Assembly (NCBI GenBank): GCA_030690985.1
Contig: JAUYFG010000166.1
Coordinates: forward strand, 1-38,289
Direction of reading: 5' to 3'
DNA length: 38,289 nt
From: Pseudomonadota bacterium
Lineage (GTDB): Bacteria; Pseudomonadota; Gammaproteobacteria; Burkholderiales; Thiobacillaceae
Part shown: one piece after another, positions 28,054 to 36,926 of the stretch
Numbering within the stretch: the first letter of the stretch is position 1
How the letters are laid out: the number at the start of each line of letters is the position of its first letter
The notes under the pieces: generated by a model
The model's database searches: none
Seen by the model: the letters and a program-made list of their open reading frames with translations, nothing else
What the model was told of the DNA's origin: nothing
Position numbers and translations under genes: made by a program

Positions 28054-28075
28054 GCGCTGACTCCTGTGTAAACGC

Positions 28076-28933
28076 TCAGTTCAAGACACGCGCCAGCTTG
28101 CGCCGATATTCGGGCACCAACGGACCCAGGCCGCCCAGCAGGCTGAACACGGCGAGGATGGCCTTGCGAGCCGCTTCCTCGTTCCAGGCACGGTCGCGCC
28201 GTACCATTTCCAGCAATTCCTCCAGCCCTTCCTGGTGGCGGCCGGCGGCCACCAACTGGTTGGCAAGCTGCATACGCGCCGCCATGTCGTCCGGTTGTTC
28301 CGCGATGCGGCTACGCAAGCCGGCTGCATCACCACTCTGCCGGCCACCTTCCGCAAAACCCAGGCGCGCCAGCACTTGTTGCGCGCGTTCTTCCATGCGC
28401 GCGAGGGGAGACAGACTGTCGAACAGCCGCCGTGCTTCATCCAGTTGGCCTAACTCCACCAGGATATCGGCGGCGTCCAGGCGCACCGCCTCGTTCCGGG
28501 CATCCAGTTGCGCGGCTTCACCCAGGAGCTTCAGGGCCTCCGCCAGATTGCCCTGATCGCGCGCGCGGCCGGCGGCGATGTGCAGTTCGCCCGCCGGCGA
28601 GGGAATCAGGCGCTTGAGAAATTCGCGTATTTCGGATTCGGGAATCGCGCCGGAAAATTCATCGACGATCGCGCCGCCGAAAAAGGCCTTCACACTGGGA
28701 ATGCCGCGCACGCCGAATTGCGTGGCAATGTCCTGATTCTTGTCGGAATCCACCTTGGCCAGGATGAACTTGCCCTGAAATTCCGCCGCCAGTTTTTCCA
28801 GGAGGGGCTTCAATGCGCGGCAGGGGCCGCACCATTCCGCCCAGAAATCCACCAGCACCGGGACTTGCTGAGAGCCTTCGAGCACCACCTGCTGAAAATT
28901 GCCGGCATCGACATCGAAAGAATATTGCTCCAT
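28076..28933 (-). CDS. cnoX: Thioredoxin-TPR protein, CnoX (YbbN) type
   Basis: The 285-aa product has an N-terminal thioredoxin domain (residues 1-110) with the active site WAEWCGPCRALKP (Cys35, Cys38) and cis-Pro in RGIPSVKAF, followed by a helical TPR-like region (AAGRARDQGNLAEALKLLGE to the end). This is the architecture of CnoX, a holdase chaperone that protects proteins from chlorine stress and hands them to GroEL or DnaK. E. coli CnoX has lost the first active-site Cys; here both are present, so real thioredoxin activity is expected, as in the alphaproteobacterial type. The symbol is by architecture. Confidence 0.88.
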   Translation of the reverse strand: MEQYSFDVDAGNFQQVVLEGSQQVPVLVDFWAEWCGPCRALKPLLEKLAAEFQGKFILAKVDSDKNQDIATQFGVRGIPSVKAFFGGAIVDEFSGAIPESEIREFLKRLIPSPAGELHIAAGRARDQGNLAEALKLLGEAAQLDARNEAVRLDAADILVELGQLDEARRLFDSLSPLARMEERAQQVLARLGFAEGGRQSGDAAGLRSRIAEQPDDMAARMQLANQLVAAGRHQEGLEELLEMVRRDRAWNEEAARKAILAVFSLLGGLGPLVPEYRRKLARVLN

Positions 28934-29007
28934 ACGTGTCGCTCCAAAAATGGGCCATTGTGCGGCCGTAGGCCAGGATTGAACAATGGAACGGGCAATC
29001 GACGGGC

Positions 29008-30105
29008 CTACGCGCCCGCCGTATGGCCGCAGCAGTCGGAACTCCGGTAGACCTGAACCTGATCGCGGCCGAGCTTCTTGGCTGCGTAGCAGGCTACATC
29101 CGCCTCGACCAGGGCGCGGGTCGCGTCTTCGGTTTCCGGGGTGATGAGGGTGATGCCGACACAGGCGCTAACCGAATAAAACTCGCCCTGCCACTCGAAA
29201 CGCAGGGCACGCAACGTCCCGAGCAGGTTGTCGGAGACGCGCACCGCCTGTTCCAGGGCGCAGTTTTCCAGCAATACACAGAACTCGTCGCCCCCCAGGC
29301 GCGCCAGGGTATCGGCACCGCGCACCTGGCCTTGCATCACCTCGGCCAACTGCGTCAGCAGCGCATCGCCGGCCGCTTGGCCGGCGTGATCGTTCACCAC
29401 TTTGAAGCGGTCCAGATCGATGAAGCAAAGGGCATGCACCGCGCCTTCCTGGCGCGAGCGCAGCCAGGCACGCTGTACCCGGCGCTTGAACTCGCGCCGG
29501 TTGGCCAGCCCGGTGAGTGCGTCATGGTTGGCCTCATGCCTGATCTGGCGACTGATGCGTAGCGCGTCGGTGATGTCGTGGCCAACGCCACGAAAGCCGG
29601 AGAAATAACCGCTCGGGTCGATCAGCGCTTCGCCGGAAAGGCGGAAAGCCGCGCGTCCACCTCGCTCCAGTTCCAGTTCCAGCACGGCATCCCGAAAAGG
29701 CCGGCCTTCCTTCAGGGCGGCCAGCGTCTCGGCGCAGTGCTCACCCGGCAACAGCCCCGGCAGGCAGCCGCTGAAAGCATCGGTGAGACGGTCGCCTTCA
29801 CGAATCGGCCCGTCGCTGGACCAGATGAGGTGGTGATCCTCGTCGGTTTCCCAGAACCAGTCGGCGGCGATACGGGCGAAGTGGCGCATGCGCGCTTCGC
29901 TCCATTTCAGCCGCTCGTGCGCCCGCTCCAGTTCACGGGCCTTGTGTGCCAACTTGACGCAATCCACCGGCTCGGAAGAAAGCGTGCGTGCATTTTCCAG
30001 GCTACAGGGCATGAAGCGCGCGCTGACACCGGCCTTGCGCAGGATTTCGCTGATTTTTTCGAGGTTGTTATCGTTGTCCTCGAATATGAACGCCTTTTTA
30101 TTCAT
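29008..30105 (-). CDS. Diguanylate cyclase with PAS domain
   Basis: The 365-aa product should make cyclic di-GMP from two GTP. Residues 1 to about 36 (KKAFIFEDNDNNLEKISEIL) look like only the first strand and helix of a receiver domain; there is no phospho-acceptor Asp region, so it is a remnant. A short coiled coil follows, then a PAS domain (about 70-185). The GGDEF domain (about 190-355) has the intact active site GGDEF (271-275) and the inhibitory I-site RGAD (262-265), spaced five residues before it. No EAL domain and no membrane segment. The start ATG 30105 has a GGGAGG ribosome-binding site. The gene follows xerC and precedes cnoX on the same strand. Confidence 0.92.
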   Translation of the reverse strand: MNKKAFIFEDNDNNLEKISEILRKAGVSARFMPCSLENARTLSSEPVDCVKLAHKARELERAHERLKWSEARMRHFARIAADWFWETDEDHHLIWSSDGPIREGDRLTDAFSGCLPGLLPGEHCAETLAALKEGRPFRDAVLELELERGGRAAFRLSGEALIDPSGYFSGFRGVGHDITDALRISRQIRHEANHDALTGLANRREFKRRVQRAWLRSRQEGAVHALCFIDLDRFKVVNDHAGQAAGDALLTQLAEVMQGQVRGADTLARLGGDEFCVLLENCALEQAVRVSDNLLGTLRALRFEWQGEFYSVSACVGITLITPETEDATRALVEADVACYAAKKLGRDQVQVYRSSDCCGHTAGA

Positions 30106-30204
30106 GGCGCCTCCCTATGAAACAGTAAATATGAACGCTGATTCTAGGGCCGTACCTGGGTAAGCGTTCAGCTTGTTTGCACCCGGATACCGGCCGGGTT
30201 CGGA

Positions 30205-31089
30205 CTATTTTTTCCTGGCGCGTGGGTGGGCCTGGTCATAGACCAGGGCCAGATGCTGGAAATCCAGATGGGTATAGACCTGGGTGGTGGACAGGCTGGC
30301 ATGCCCCAACATCTCCTGCACCGCGCGCAGATCGCCGGACGATTGCAGCACATGCGAGGCGAAGGAATGGCGCAGGGCATGCGGATGCACATGGGCCGTG
30401 ACGCCGTGTTTCAGCGCCAGTTTGTTCAGTGACAGGCGCACCGCCGTGGCGCCGATGCGGCCACCACGGGTGCCCACGAACAGGGCCGGTGTGTCGCGGA
30501 CCACCGTGCCGCGCTGCTCCAGCCAGGCGCGTAGCGCTTCCAGCGCCTGGCGACCGACCGGCACGATGCGGGTCTTGCGCCCCTTGCCGGTCACCGTCAC
30601 CTCGCGGACAACCAGATCCACGCTGTCCAGATTCAGGCCGATCAACTCGGCGCGGCGCAAGCCGGAGGAATACATCAGCTCGAACATGGCCTGGTCACGC
30701 AGCGACCAGAGATCCTCCGCCGGCCCTTCCAGCAACTTCGCCATTTCATCCACGGAAAGCGCGTTGGGCAGTTTTCGGTCGCCCTTGGGGGGGCGCAGGC
30801 CGAGACAGGGATTGGCTGCAACGATGCCCTGGCGTGCCAGGTAATGATAGAAACTGCGCCAGGCGGACAACGTGCGCGCCAGGGTTTTCGGCTGCTGCCC
30901 GCGCGCGTGCAGGGTGGCCAGAGCACGTCTGATGTCGTGAACGGCGAGACCGGCGGGATCGACATCCCCGACCCATTCCAGCAGATGCGCCAGGTCGATG
31001 GCATAGGTGGAGACCGTGGCCGGGCTGTACTGGCGCGCTTTCAGGGCGTTCAGAAAAGCGTCGGACAGGGAAGAAAGGAGAGGGGGCAC
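30205..31089 (-). CDS. xerC: Tyrosine recombinase XerC
   Basis: XerC, with XerD, resolves chromosome dimers at dif. The product has the N-terminal SAM-like DNA-binding domain (FLNALKARQYSPATVSTYAI) and the catalytic domain with Arg in SSGLRRAEL, the HALRHSFASH box, His in LGHASLSTTQVYTH and the nucleophile Tyr in that segment. All catalytic residues are present. GTG 31089 (VPPLLSSLSDAFLNAL) gives 294 aa, the family length. An upstream ATG at 31179 gives 324 aa, but a likely -10 (TATAGT on the minus strand near 31126-31121) lies between them, favouring the shorter form. The gene is divergent from nadA. Start confidence is moderate. Confidence 0.92.
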   Translation of the reverse strand: MPPLLSSLSDAFLNALKARQYSPATVSTYAIDLAHLLEWVGDVDPAGLAVHDIRRALATLHARGQQPKTLARTLSAWRSFYHYLARQGIVAANPCLGLRPPKGDRKLPNALSVDEMAKLLEGPAEDLWSLRDQAMFELMYSSGLRRAELIGLNLDSVDLVVREVTVTGKGRKTRIVPVGRQALEALRAWLEQRGTVVRDTPALFVGTRGGRIGATAVRLSLNKLALKHGVTAHVHPHALRHSFASHVLQSSGDLRAVQEMLGHASLSTTQVYTHLDFQHLALVYDQAHPRARKK

Positions 31090-31165
31090 GGGGCAATCGG
31101 TTCGTTCGGAAGGGGCGACAGGACTATAGCGGATGCACCGCGTGGCGGCGCTGGGCGCTGCCTGC

Positions 31166-31194
31166 TTGACAGCCCCCATCGCCGTCAATAAAAG
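31166..31194 (+). promoter_or_regulatory. Promoter of nadA
   Basis: A consensus TTGACA (31166-31171), 17 nt, then TAAAAG (31189-31194); transcription would start near 31201, 28 nt before the nadA ATG. Confidence 0.6.
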
Positions 31195-31228
31195 GTGGCT
31201 CTCCACGACCTGACCTTCGACTACCGCC

Positions 31229-32296
31229 ATGTCCGCCGCATTCATCCCCCCAGCCCATCCCGTCACCGACGTCCCGCCGGTGCTGGAGGAAACGCTGCAA
31301 CCCGGCGAGCGGGAGGGACTGATCGCGCGCATCAAACAACTCATGCGTGAACAGGATGCGGTGCTGGTGGCGCATTACTACGTCTCGGGCGAATTGCAGC
31401 GACTGGCCGAGGAAACCGGCGGCTGTGTCTCGGACTCCCTGGAAATGGCGCGTTTCGGCCATGCCGCCAAGGCGAAAACGCTGATCGTCGCCGGGGTGAA
31501 GTTCATGGGCGAGACCGCCAAGATACTCAACCCGGAAAAGCGCGTGTTGATGCCGGATCTGCATGCCGAATGCTCGCTCGACCTGTCCTGCCCGGCGGAC
31601 GAATTCACCCGCTTTTGCGATGCCCATCCCGACCGCACCGTGGTGGTCTACGCCAACACCTCGGCCGAGGTGAAGGCGCGCGCCGACTGGGTGGTGACCT
31701 CCAGCATCGCCGTGAAAGTGGCGGAACACCTGAAAGCGCGCGGCGAAAAGCTGATCTGGGCGCCGGATCGGTTTCTCGGCGATTACGTCCAGAAGACCAC
31801 CGGCGCCGACATGCTGCTCTGGCAAGGCTCCTGCGTGGTGCATGAGCGCTTCAAGGCCGAAGGCATCCGCGCCTTGCAAGCCGAATATCCGGAGGCCGCC
31901 GTGCTGGTGCATCCGGAATCGCCGGCCGCAGTGATCGCGCTGGCCGATGTGGTGGGCTCCACCACCCAACTCATCCGCGCGGCGGCGGAATTGCCGAACC
32001 CGGTACTGATCGTCGCCACCGACAACGGCATCTTCCACAAGATGCACGAAGTCGCCCCCGGCAAACGCCTGCTCGAAGCGCCCACCGGCGGCACTGGTGC
32101 CACCTGCGTGTCCTGCGCGCATTGCCCGTGGATGGCCATGAACGGCCTGAAAAACCTGCTCGCCGTGCTGGAAAACGGCGGCAACGAAATCCAGGTGGAC
32201 GAGGCCGTGCGTGTGCGCGCCGTACGTTCCATCAACCGCATGCTGGAGTTCGCCGGCCAGGCCGGTATCGTGTTCGCCGGTCGGAGCGCGGACTGA
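31229..32296 (+). CDS. nadA: Quinolinate synthase NadA
   Basis: NadA condenses iminoaspartate with dihydroxyacetone phosphate to quinolinate, in NAD synthesis, using a [4Fe-4S] cluster. The 355-aa product has the substrate motifs [20 protein letters not shown] and CVSDSLEMA, and the cluster ligands in [20 protein letters not shown] and the C-terminal [11 protein letters not shown]. Length fits the family. No other nad gene lies in the window. The start ATG 31229 has no good Shine-Dalgarno but a strong promoter lies upstream. Confidence 0.96.
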   Translation: MSAAFIPPAHPVTDVPPVLEETLQPGEREGLIARIKQLMREQDAVLVAHYYVSGELQRLAEETGGCVSDSLEMARFGHAAKAKTLIVAGVKFMGETAKILNPEKRVLMPDLHAECSLDLSCPADEFTRFCDAHPDRTVVVYANTSAEVKARADWVVTSSIAVKVAEHLKARGEKLIWAPDRFLGDYVQKTTGADMLLWQGSCVVHERFKAEGIRALQAEYPEAAVLVHPESPAAVIALADVVGSTTQLIRAAAELPNPVLIVATDNGIFHKMHEVAPGKRLLEAPTGGTGATCVSCAHCPWMAMNGLKNLLAVLENGGNEIQVDEAVRVRAVRSINRMLEFAGQAGIVFAGRSAD

Positions 32297-32396
32297 CCGG
32301 CTGGACTATTTTCCGGACACCGAGTGAGCGGCCTCACTGAGCCGCGCGTGGTGGCCGTGTTTCCATCACGTCGCCCAATCACATGAGGAGAGAGCT

Positions 32397-32807
32397 GTGA
32401 GCATCGTTCAGGAATTCAAGGCATTCGCCATGCGTGGCAATGTCGTCGACCTCGCTGTCGCGGTAGTCATCGGCGGCGCCTTCGGCAAGATTATCAATTC
32501 ACTCGTCCAGGACATCGTCATGCCGGTGGTCGGCAGCATGACCGGCGGCGTCGATTTCAAGCAGCTTTACCTGAATCTGGGTAGCCAGACGTTCGCAAGC
32601 CTGGAGGCGGCCGAGAAAGCCGGCGCACCGCTGGTCAAATACGGCGCCTTCATCAACAGCCTGGTGGATTTCACCCTCATCGCTTTGGTCATCTTTCTGG
32701 CGGTGAAAGGCATCAACAGCCTCAAGCGCGAAGAAGAGGCCGCACCGGCAGCGACGCCCGAAGACGTTGTACTACTGCGGGAAATCCGCGATTCCCTGAA
32801 AAAATGA
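32397..32807 (+). CDS. mscL: Large-conductance mechanosensitive channel MscL
   Basis: MscL opens under membrane tension and releases solutes on osmotic downshock. The 136-aa product begins [20 protein letters not shown], has the pore helix [20 protein letters not shown] with its glycines, a periplasmic loop, a second helix ([21 protein letters not shown]) and a C-terminal amphipathic helix. It starts at GTG 32397 behind a strong GAGGAG site. The end overlaps the next start by 4 nt (ATGA). Confidence 0.96.
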   Translation: MSIVQEFKAFAMRGNVVDLAVAVVIGGAFGKIINSLVQDIVMPVVGSMTGGVDFKQLYLNLGSQTFASLEAAEKAGAPLVKYGAFINSLVDFTLIALVIFLAVKGINSLKREEEAAPAATPEDVVLLREIRDSLKK

Positions 32808-33516
32808 ATCCGTTCAGACGCCAATTTATCCTCGCACTTACCGCGCTGGCCTGTTCAGCGGTGGCTCGCGCCGAGGACTGGCCTCCATCACCGCCGGCGA
32901 AGCCACCCAGGCACTGCGCGACAGCCTGGGCCAGGGGACGCGCGTGGCCATCACCCGATTGGGCCGGGAAAACGGCTATTTCGGCTATGCCAAAGTCAAG
33001 ATCGGCCTGCCGAAAAACTTTGCCCGGGCCGAAGGCATCCTGCGTTTTCTGGAACTGGGAAAGCAGGTGGATGATCTGGTTCTGGCCATGAACCGTGCCG
33101 CCGAAGCCGCCGCTCCGCAGGCGCGCGAGGCGCTCCTGGAAGCGCTGCGGACGCTAAGCGTGGTCGACGCCAAAGCCATCCTTGCCGGCGGCGACGGCGC
33201 CGCCACTGCCTGGTTCCGCAAGGAAACAGAGGCGCAGCTCGCCGACAAAATGGCGCCGATCATTCACGCTGTCGCCGAACAGAGCGATCTGGTTCGCGCC
33301 TATCACGCGCTGTCCAGCGAACTGGCCAGGCTGGCTGGCATCAAGAGCGAGCTGGCCACGGTCGAGGACTATGTCACCCGCAAAACACTGAATGGCGTCT
33401 ACACGCTGATCGCCGAGGAAGAACACACCATCCGCGCGCAGCCTCTCAATTACACCGGCGGTGTGGTCGGAAAAGTCTTTGGATTACTGAACTCGGCTGC
33501 ACTCCCGCAGCCCTGA
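32804..33516 (+). pseudogene. DUF4197 protein gene, frameshifted just after the signal peptide
   Basis: ATG 32804 overlaps the mscL stop and encodes a signal peptide ([20 protein letters not shown] then ARAED). The DUF4197 domain then continues in a different frame: LASITAGEATQALRDSLGQG from 32878, TRVAITRLGRENGYFG, KVKIGLPKNFARAEGILRFL and so on to the stop at 33516. The downstream frame is offset as expected for loss of one base (or gain of two) within roughly 32860-32882. Otherwise the gene is intact, about 237 codons in total. DUF4197 proteins are exported and of unknown function. It could be a true recent pseudogene, a sequencing error, or reading from an internal start (GTG 32941) that would lose the signal peptide. 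No slippery heptamer is visible at the junction. Confidence 0.85.
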
Positions 33517-33542
33517 AAACCACGATTTAACAGGAGTCGAAC

Positions 33543-34589
33543 ATGCGTATTTCAATTTTTGTATTGAGTGCCCTCAGCGCGGCATTGCTGTCCACCATGA
33601 ATGTCCAGGCGGCGGACGCGCCGTATTACAACCCGGCCAATTCGGCCAGTTCCAGCGGCATGACTTCGGGCTACGAGCTGTACAAGACCATCGGTTGCCC
33701 GGGACGCGGCATCCTGGAAGCGCCCTGTGCGGCGCCGGTGGAGGCCAAGGTTGCCCCGGTCGTGAAACCGGCCGAAAAATCAGTGGCGATGCCGATCGAT
33801 AGCGATGGCGACGGCGTCGTCGATGCGAAGGACCGCTGCCCCGGCACCACCAGGGGCGCCAAAGTCGACGCCAATGGCTGCGAACTCGATGCTGATGGCG
33901 ACGGCGTGGTGGATCGCCTCGACCGTTGCCCGACCACCCCGGCCGGCCGCAAGGTCAATGCCGAAGGCTGCGAACTGGATGGCGATGGCGACGGCGTGGT
34001 CGATGCACTCGACCGCTGCCCGACCACCCCGGCCGGCCGCAAGGTCAATGCCGAAGGCTGCGAGCTGGATGGCGATGGCGACGGCGTGGTCGATGCACTC
34101 GACCGTTGTCCGACCACCCCGGCCGGCCGCAAGGTCAATGCCGAAGGCTGCGAGCTGGATGGCGATGGCGATGGCATCGTCGACGCCGCCGATGACTGCC
34201 CCGGCACCCCGGCGGGCACCCCCGTCGACGACAAGGGTTGCACCCTGCCGAAAACGTTGACGCTGGAAGGGGTGAACTTCGACAACGACGAAGATGTCCT
34301 GCGCCCGGACGGAATCGCCATCCTCGACGGGGCAACCGCGACCCTGAAACGCTACCCCGGCTTCAAGGTGGAAGTGGCCGGCCATACCGACAGCCGAGGC
34401 AGCAGCGTCCACAACCTCGATCTGTCACAGCGCCGCGCGCAGGCTGTGATGAACTACTTCATCGCCCACGGCATCGCCGCCGACCGCCTCAGCGCCAAGG
34501 GCTACGGTGAAACCCGGCCGACCGGCAACAACTACCTGGAAGAAGGCCGCATGAAGAACCGCCGCGTCGAACTGCGCACCCTCGACTGA
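33543..34589 (+). CDS. OmpA-family protein with five thrombospondin type-3 calcium repeats
   Basis: The 348-aa product has a signal peptide (cleavage near VQAADA), a short linker with Cys52 and Cys62, and five 30-residue repeats whose D-x-D-G-D-G cores begin at residues 86, 116, 146, 176 and 206, each with two Cys (DRCP and EGC). The C-terminal OmpA domain (about 238-348) has VNFDNDEDVLRPDG and the peptidoglycan-binding GHTDSRGSSVHNLDLSQRRA. There is no beta-barrel, so it is likely a periplasmic or outer-membrane-tethered protein that binds peptidoglycan, with the calcium-binding rod as a spacer. The repeats are almost identical at DNA level. A good AGGAG ribosome-binding site precedes ATG 33543. 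Confidence 0.93.
   Translation: MRISIFVLSALSAALLSTMNVQAADAPYYNPANSASSSGMTSGYELYKTIGCPGRGILEAPCAAPVEAKVAPVVKPAEKSVAMPIDSDGDGVVDAKDRCPGTTRGAKVDANGCELDADGDGVVDRLDRCPTTPAGRKVNAEGCELDGDGDGVVDALDRCPTTPAGRKVNAEGCELDGDGDGVVDALDRCPTTPAGRKVNAEGCELDGDGDGIVDAADDCPGTPAGTPVDDKGCTLPKTLTLEGVNFDNDEDVLRPDGIAILDGATATLKRYPGFKVEVAGHTDSRGSSVHNLDLSQRRAQAVMNYFIAHGIAADRLSAKGYGETRPTGNNYLEEGRMKNRRVELRTLD
33888..34157 (+). repeat. Tandem 90-bp coding repeats, three near-identical copies
   Basis: Units of exactly 90 bp at 33888, 33978 and 34068 encode thrombospondin type-3 repeats 2-4. The segments 33991-34080 and 34081-34170 differ at only two bases. The flanking units (33798 and 34158) are more diverged, the pattern of recent internal duplication. 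Confidence 0.9.
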
Positions 34590-35162
34590 GGGTTGCGGAT
34601 GTGGCCGCCCACGGCGTGCCGGTCAACGCTGTTTTGCAGCGCCGGCGAGCGCCGAGGGCGGCCAAAGTGCGGGTTGTCGCAAGGAGCTTTGCGGCGCCTG
34701 CGCCCTTATCAAGGGAGCGTCAGACAACGGCCAACTGCTGTTGTTTGCCTGCTGCCGACCAGTGTCCCGCAAGCCAGAAACAAAAACTGAAGTGGACCCA
34801 CCGCGTCAAGACAAATTCCCACTGGATTTAAGCTGTGCATTCGACTTGATTAGCAGCTGGACGGCGCTGCCCCGGTTTTGCCTTTGACTTGGTTGTTGCC
34901 GCTGCTTCTGACTTTGCTTCTGCGGTGGAGGAATCCCCTGAGGAGCGCAGCGGATCAGGGGATTCCTCCGCCGCGCCGCCGAATTTATCCAGCACGCGTA
35001 GGGCGGAAAAGCGGCTTTATCGCGCCTTCCGCCGGGTTTGTCGGAAGGCGCCGGCATGAAGACGCCGGCTTTTCCGATCTACGGGCTACGGGCCCGGAGA
35101 ACCGCATCGCCCACATTCGCGTTAGCGCGGTGCGGTTCGTCCCTCACCACACCCTACGGCGC
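34590..35162. repeat. Gene-free stretch of 573 bp made of stacked repeats
   Basis: No credible gene. From the left it has a GC-rich part of about 200 bp, then low-complexity DNA around 34870-34920 (TTGCCGCTGCTTCTGACTTT). Next is a 20-bp inverted repeat, one mismatch, at 34922-34941 and 34955-34974 (core GGAATCCCCTGA). A GTAGGGCGGAAAAG unit at about 34999-35090 follows, with GCCGGC-N8-GCCGGC and two CTTCCGCC-like ends. Last, at about 35121-35157, is a diverged inverted copy of the repeat at 2632-2672. No intrinsic terminator for the OmpA gene is clear. Confidence 0.7.
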
Positions 35163-36680
35163 TTACCCGGCCAGCCAGCCCATCACCAGCATCGCCGCCA
35201 GCAGGCCGGCGATCACGCCCAGCCAACGATTGCGCGCCTGTTGCTGGCGCAACATCAGCACCATGCCGGCTTCCAGCTTTTCCAGGCGATCCGTGCGCAG
35301 GGCCTGGTGCGCCATGCGCGGCAGTTGCGGGATCAACGCGCCCCAGTAAGGCACTTCTTCCTTGAACGTGCGCAGCCAGCCGCGCCAGCCGATCTGCTCG
35401 TTCATCCAGCGCTCCAGGAACGGCTTGGCGGTGGACCAGAGGTCGAGGTCGGGGTCGAGATCGCGGCCCAGGCCTTCGATGTTGAGCAGGGTTTTTTGCA
35501 GCATCACCAGTTGCGGCTGGATTTCCATGCCGAAGCGGCGTGAGGTCTGGAACAGGCGCAGCAGCACCTTGCCGAAGGCGATTTCCTTCAGCGGCCGGTC
35601 GAACACCGGCTCGCAGACCGCGCGGATCGCCGCCTCGAATTCGTCCACCCGGGTACCCGCCGGCACCCAGCCGGCATCCAGATGCGCCTGCGCCACTTTC
35701 TTGTAATCGCGGCGGAAGAAGGCCAGGAAGTTCTGCGCCAGGTAATTTTTGTCGCCATCGGTGAGCGTGCCCATGATCCCGAAGTCGAGGGCAATGTATT
35801 TGCCATCGGGGGTGATCTGGATGTTGCCGGGGTGCATGTCGGCGTGGAAAAAACCGTCGCGGAACACCTGGGTGAAGAACAGCTCCACCCCGGCCCGGGC
35901 CAGTCGGGGGAAATCGACACCCTGTCGGCGCAGCTCATCGGTGCGCGAGATGGGCGTGCCGTCCATCCAGCTCATCACCATCACTTCCGGGCCGCAGTAA
36001 TCCCAGTACACCTCGGGCACCACCAGTAGCGAGGAGGTGGCGAAGTTGCGATGCAGTTGCGAGCAGTTGGCGGCCTCGCGCATCTGATCCAGCTCGTCAC
36101 CCAGGTGTTTGGCGAATTCGGCCACCACCTCGCGCGGTTTCAGGCGCTTGCCGTCCCACCAGAGCAGCTCGACCAGATGGGCGAAGGCATCGAGCAGCTT
36201 CACATCCTGGCCGATGACCTTGTTGATGCCGGGACGCAGGATTTTCACCGCCACCGCTTCGCCGGTTTTCAGGCGCGCCTTGTGCACCTGGGCCACGGAA
36301 GCAGAGGCCACCGGGGTCGGGTCGAACTCGGCGAATACGTCGGCGGCATCTCGGCCGTAGGCGTGGCGCAGCACCGCCAGCGCCTGCTCGGAGGGAAAGG
36401 GAGGCACCCGGTCCTGCAACTTCGCCAGTTCATCGGCGATGTCCGGCGGCACCAGGTCGCGTCGGGTGGACAGCATCTGGCCGAACTTGATGAAGATCGG
36501 CCCCAGCGATTCCAGCGCCAGGCGCAGGCGCTCGCCGCGCGGCGCGGATAGCTGGCGCCAGAAGAACAGCGTTTGAACCACCCAACGCACGAGTTTCACC
36601 CGCTCGTGGCCGAGGAAAAACTCATCCAGACCGAAACGGCCGGCGGTGAGGCAGATGCGCAGGAGGCGGAAGAGGTACAT
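35163..36680 (-). CDS. ubiB: UbiB, ubiquinone biosynthesis atypical kinase/ATPase
   Basis: UbiB is a membrane-anchored kinase-like ATPase that supports the hydroxylation steps of ubiquinone synthesis. The 505-aa product has the family's KxGQ motif in [17 protein letters not shown], the Ala-rich loop [17 protein letters not shown], the catalytic region [10 protein letters not shown] and the metal site ALDFGIMG. Two C-terminal hydrophobic helices ([20 protein letters not shown]) anchor it. It lies downstream of ubiJ on the same strand, but a YgiT/DUF4258 pair separates them. Confidence 0.96.
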   Translation of the reverse strand: MYLFRLLRICLTAGRFGLDEFFLGHERVKLVRWVVQTLFFWRQLSAPRGERLRLALESLGPIFIKFGQMLSTRRDLVPPDIADELAKLQDRVPPFPSEQALAVLRHAYGRDAADVFAEFDPTPVASASVAQVHKARLKTGEAVAVKILRPGINKVIGQDVKLLDAFAHLVELLWWDGKRLKPREVVAEFAKHLGDELDQMREAANCSQLHRNFATSSLLVVPEVYWDYCGPEVMVMSWMDGTPISRTDELRRQGVDFPRLARAGVELFFTQVFRDGFFHADMHPGNIQITPDGKYIALDFGIMGTLTDGDKNYLAQNFLAFFRRDYKKVAQAHLDAGWVPAGTRVDEFEAAIRAVCEPVFDRPLKEIAFGKVLLRLFQTSRRFGMEIQPQLVMLQKTLLNIEGLGRDLDPDLDLWSTAKPFLERWMNEQIGWRGWLRTFKEEVPYWGALIPQLPRMAHQALRTDRLEKLEAGMVLMLRQQQARNRWLGVIAGLLAAMLVMGWLAG

Positions 36681-36701
36681 CAGATGATGTTCAGCGGTGA
36701 A

Positions 36702-36926
36702 TTAAGCGGCATAGCGTTGAATTTCGACTTCAACGTGGCGGGAAAAGCCCTGCTCCGCATCCGCATATACGCGGCGGGCAGTGATTTCATCCAGGTAATA
36801 CTCGCCACAGTCCTCGCAAATTTCTGCGGGCACGTCACGAATGACCAGCACGCTACCCCCTCGCTGCAAGGTCACCGTGGTCTTGCCTGGGCGGGTGGTT
36901 CCGGTCTTGCAGATGCTGCATTTCAT
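36702..36926 (-). CDS. YgiT-type zinc-finger protein (antitoxin-like), 74 aa
   Basis: The N-terminus MKCSICKTGTTRPGKTTVTL and VPAEICEDCGEYYLDE give two CxxC pairs (Cys3/6 and 37/40), the zinc-binding domain seen in the MqsA (YgiT) antitoxin. The C-terminal helix-turn-helix of MqsA is absent, so it probably does not bind DNA by that route. ATG 36926 is fixed by the CxxC start and overlaps the DUF4258 gene by 4 nt. The pair resembles type II toxin-antitoxin modules, toxin first. Confidence 0.85.
   Translation of the reverse strand: MKCSICKTGTTRPGKTTVTLQRGGSVLVIRDVPAEICEDCGEYYLDEITARRVYADAEQGFSRHVEVEIQRYAA

Noticed and set aside
31090-31344. Longer XerC starts (up to 379 aa)
   Set aside because: They run past the probable promoter and into nadA on the other strand, and the family is about 300 aa.
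32860-32885. Programmed ribosomal frameshift in the DUF4197 gene
   Set aside because: No slippery heptamer or downstream pseudoknot is evident, and I know of no frameshifting in this family. A simple indel is more likely.
33798-34247. Regular repeats considered as a CRISPR array
   Set aside because: The units are contiguous 90-bp coding repeats in frame with an OmpA protein; there are no spacers.
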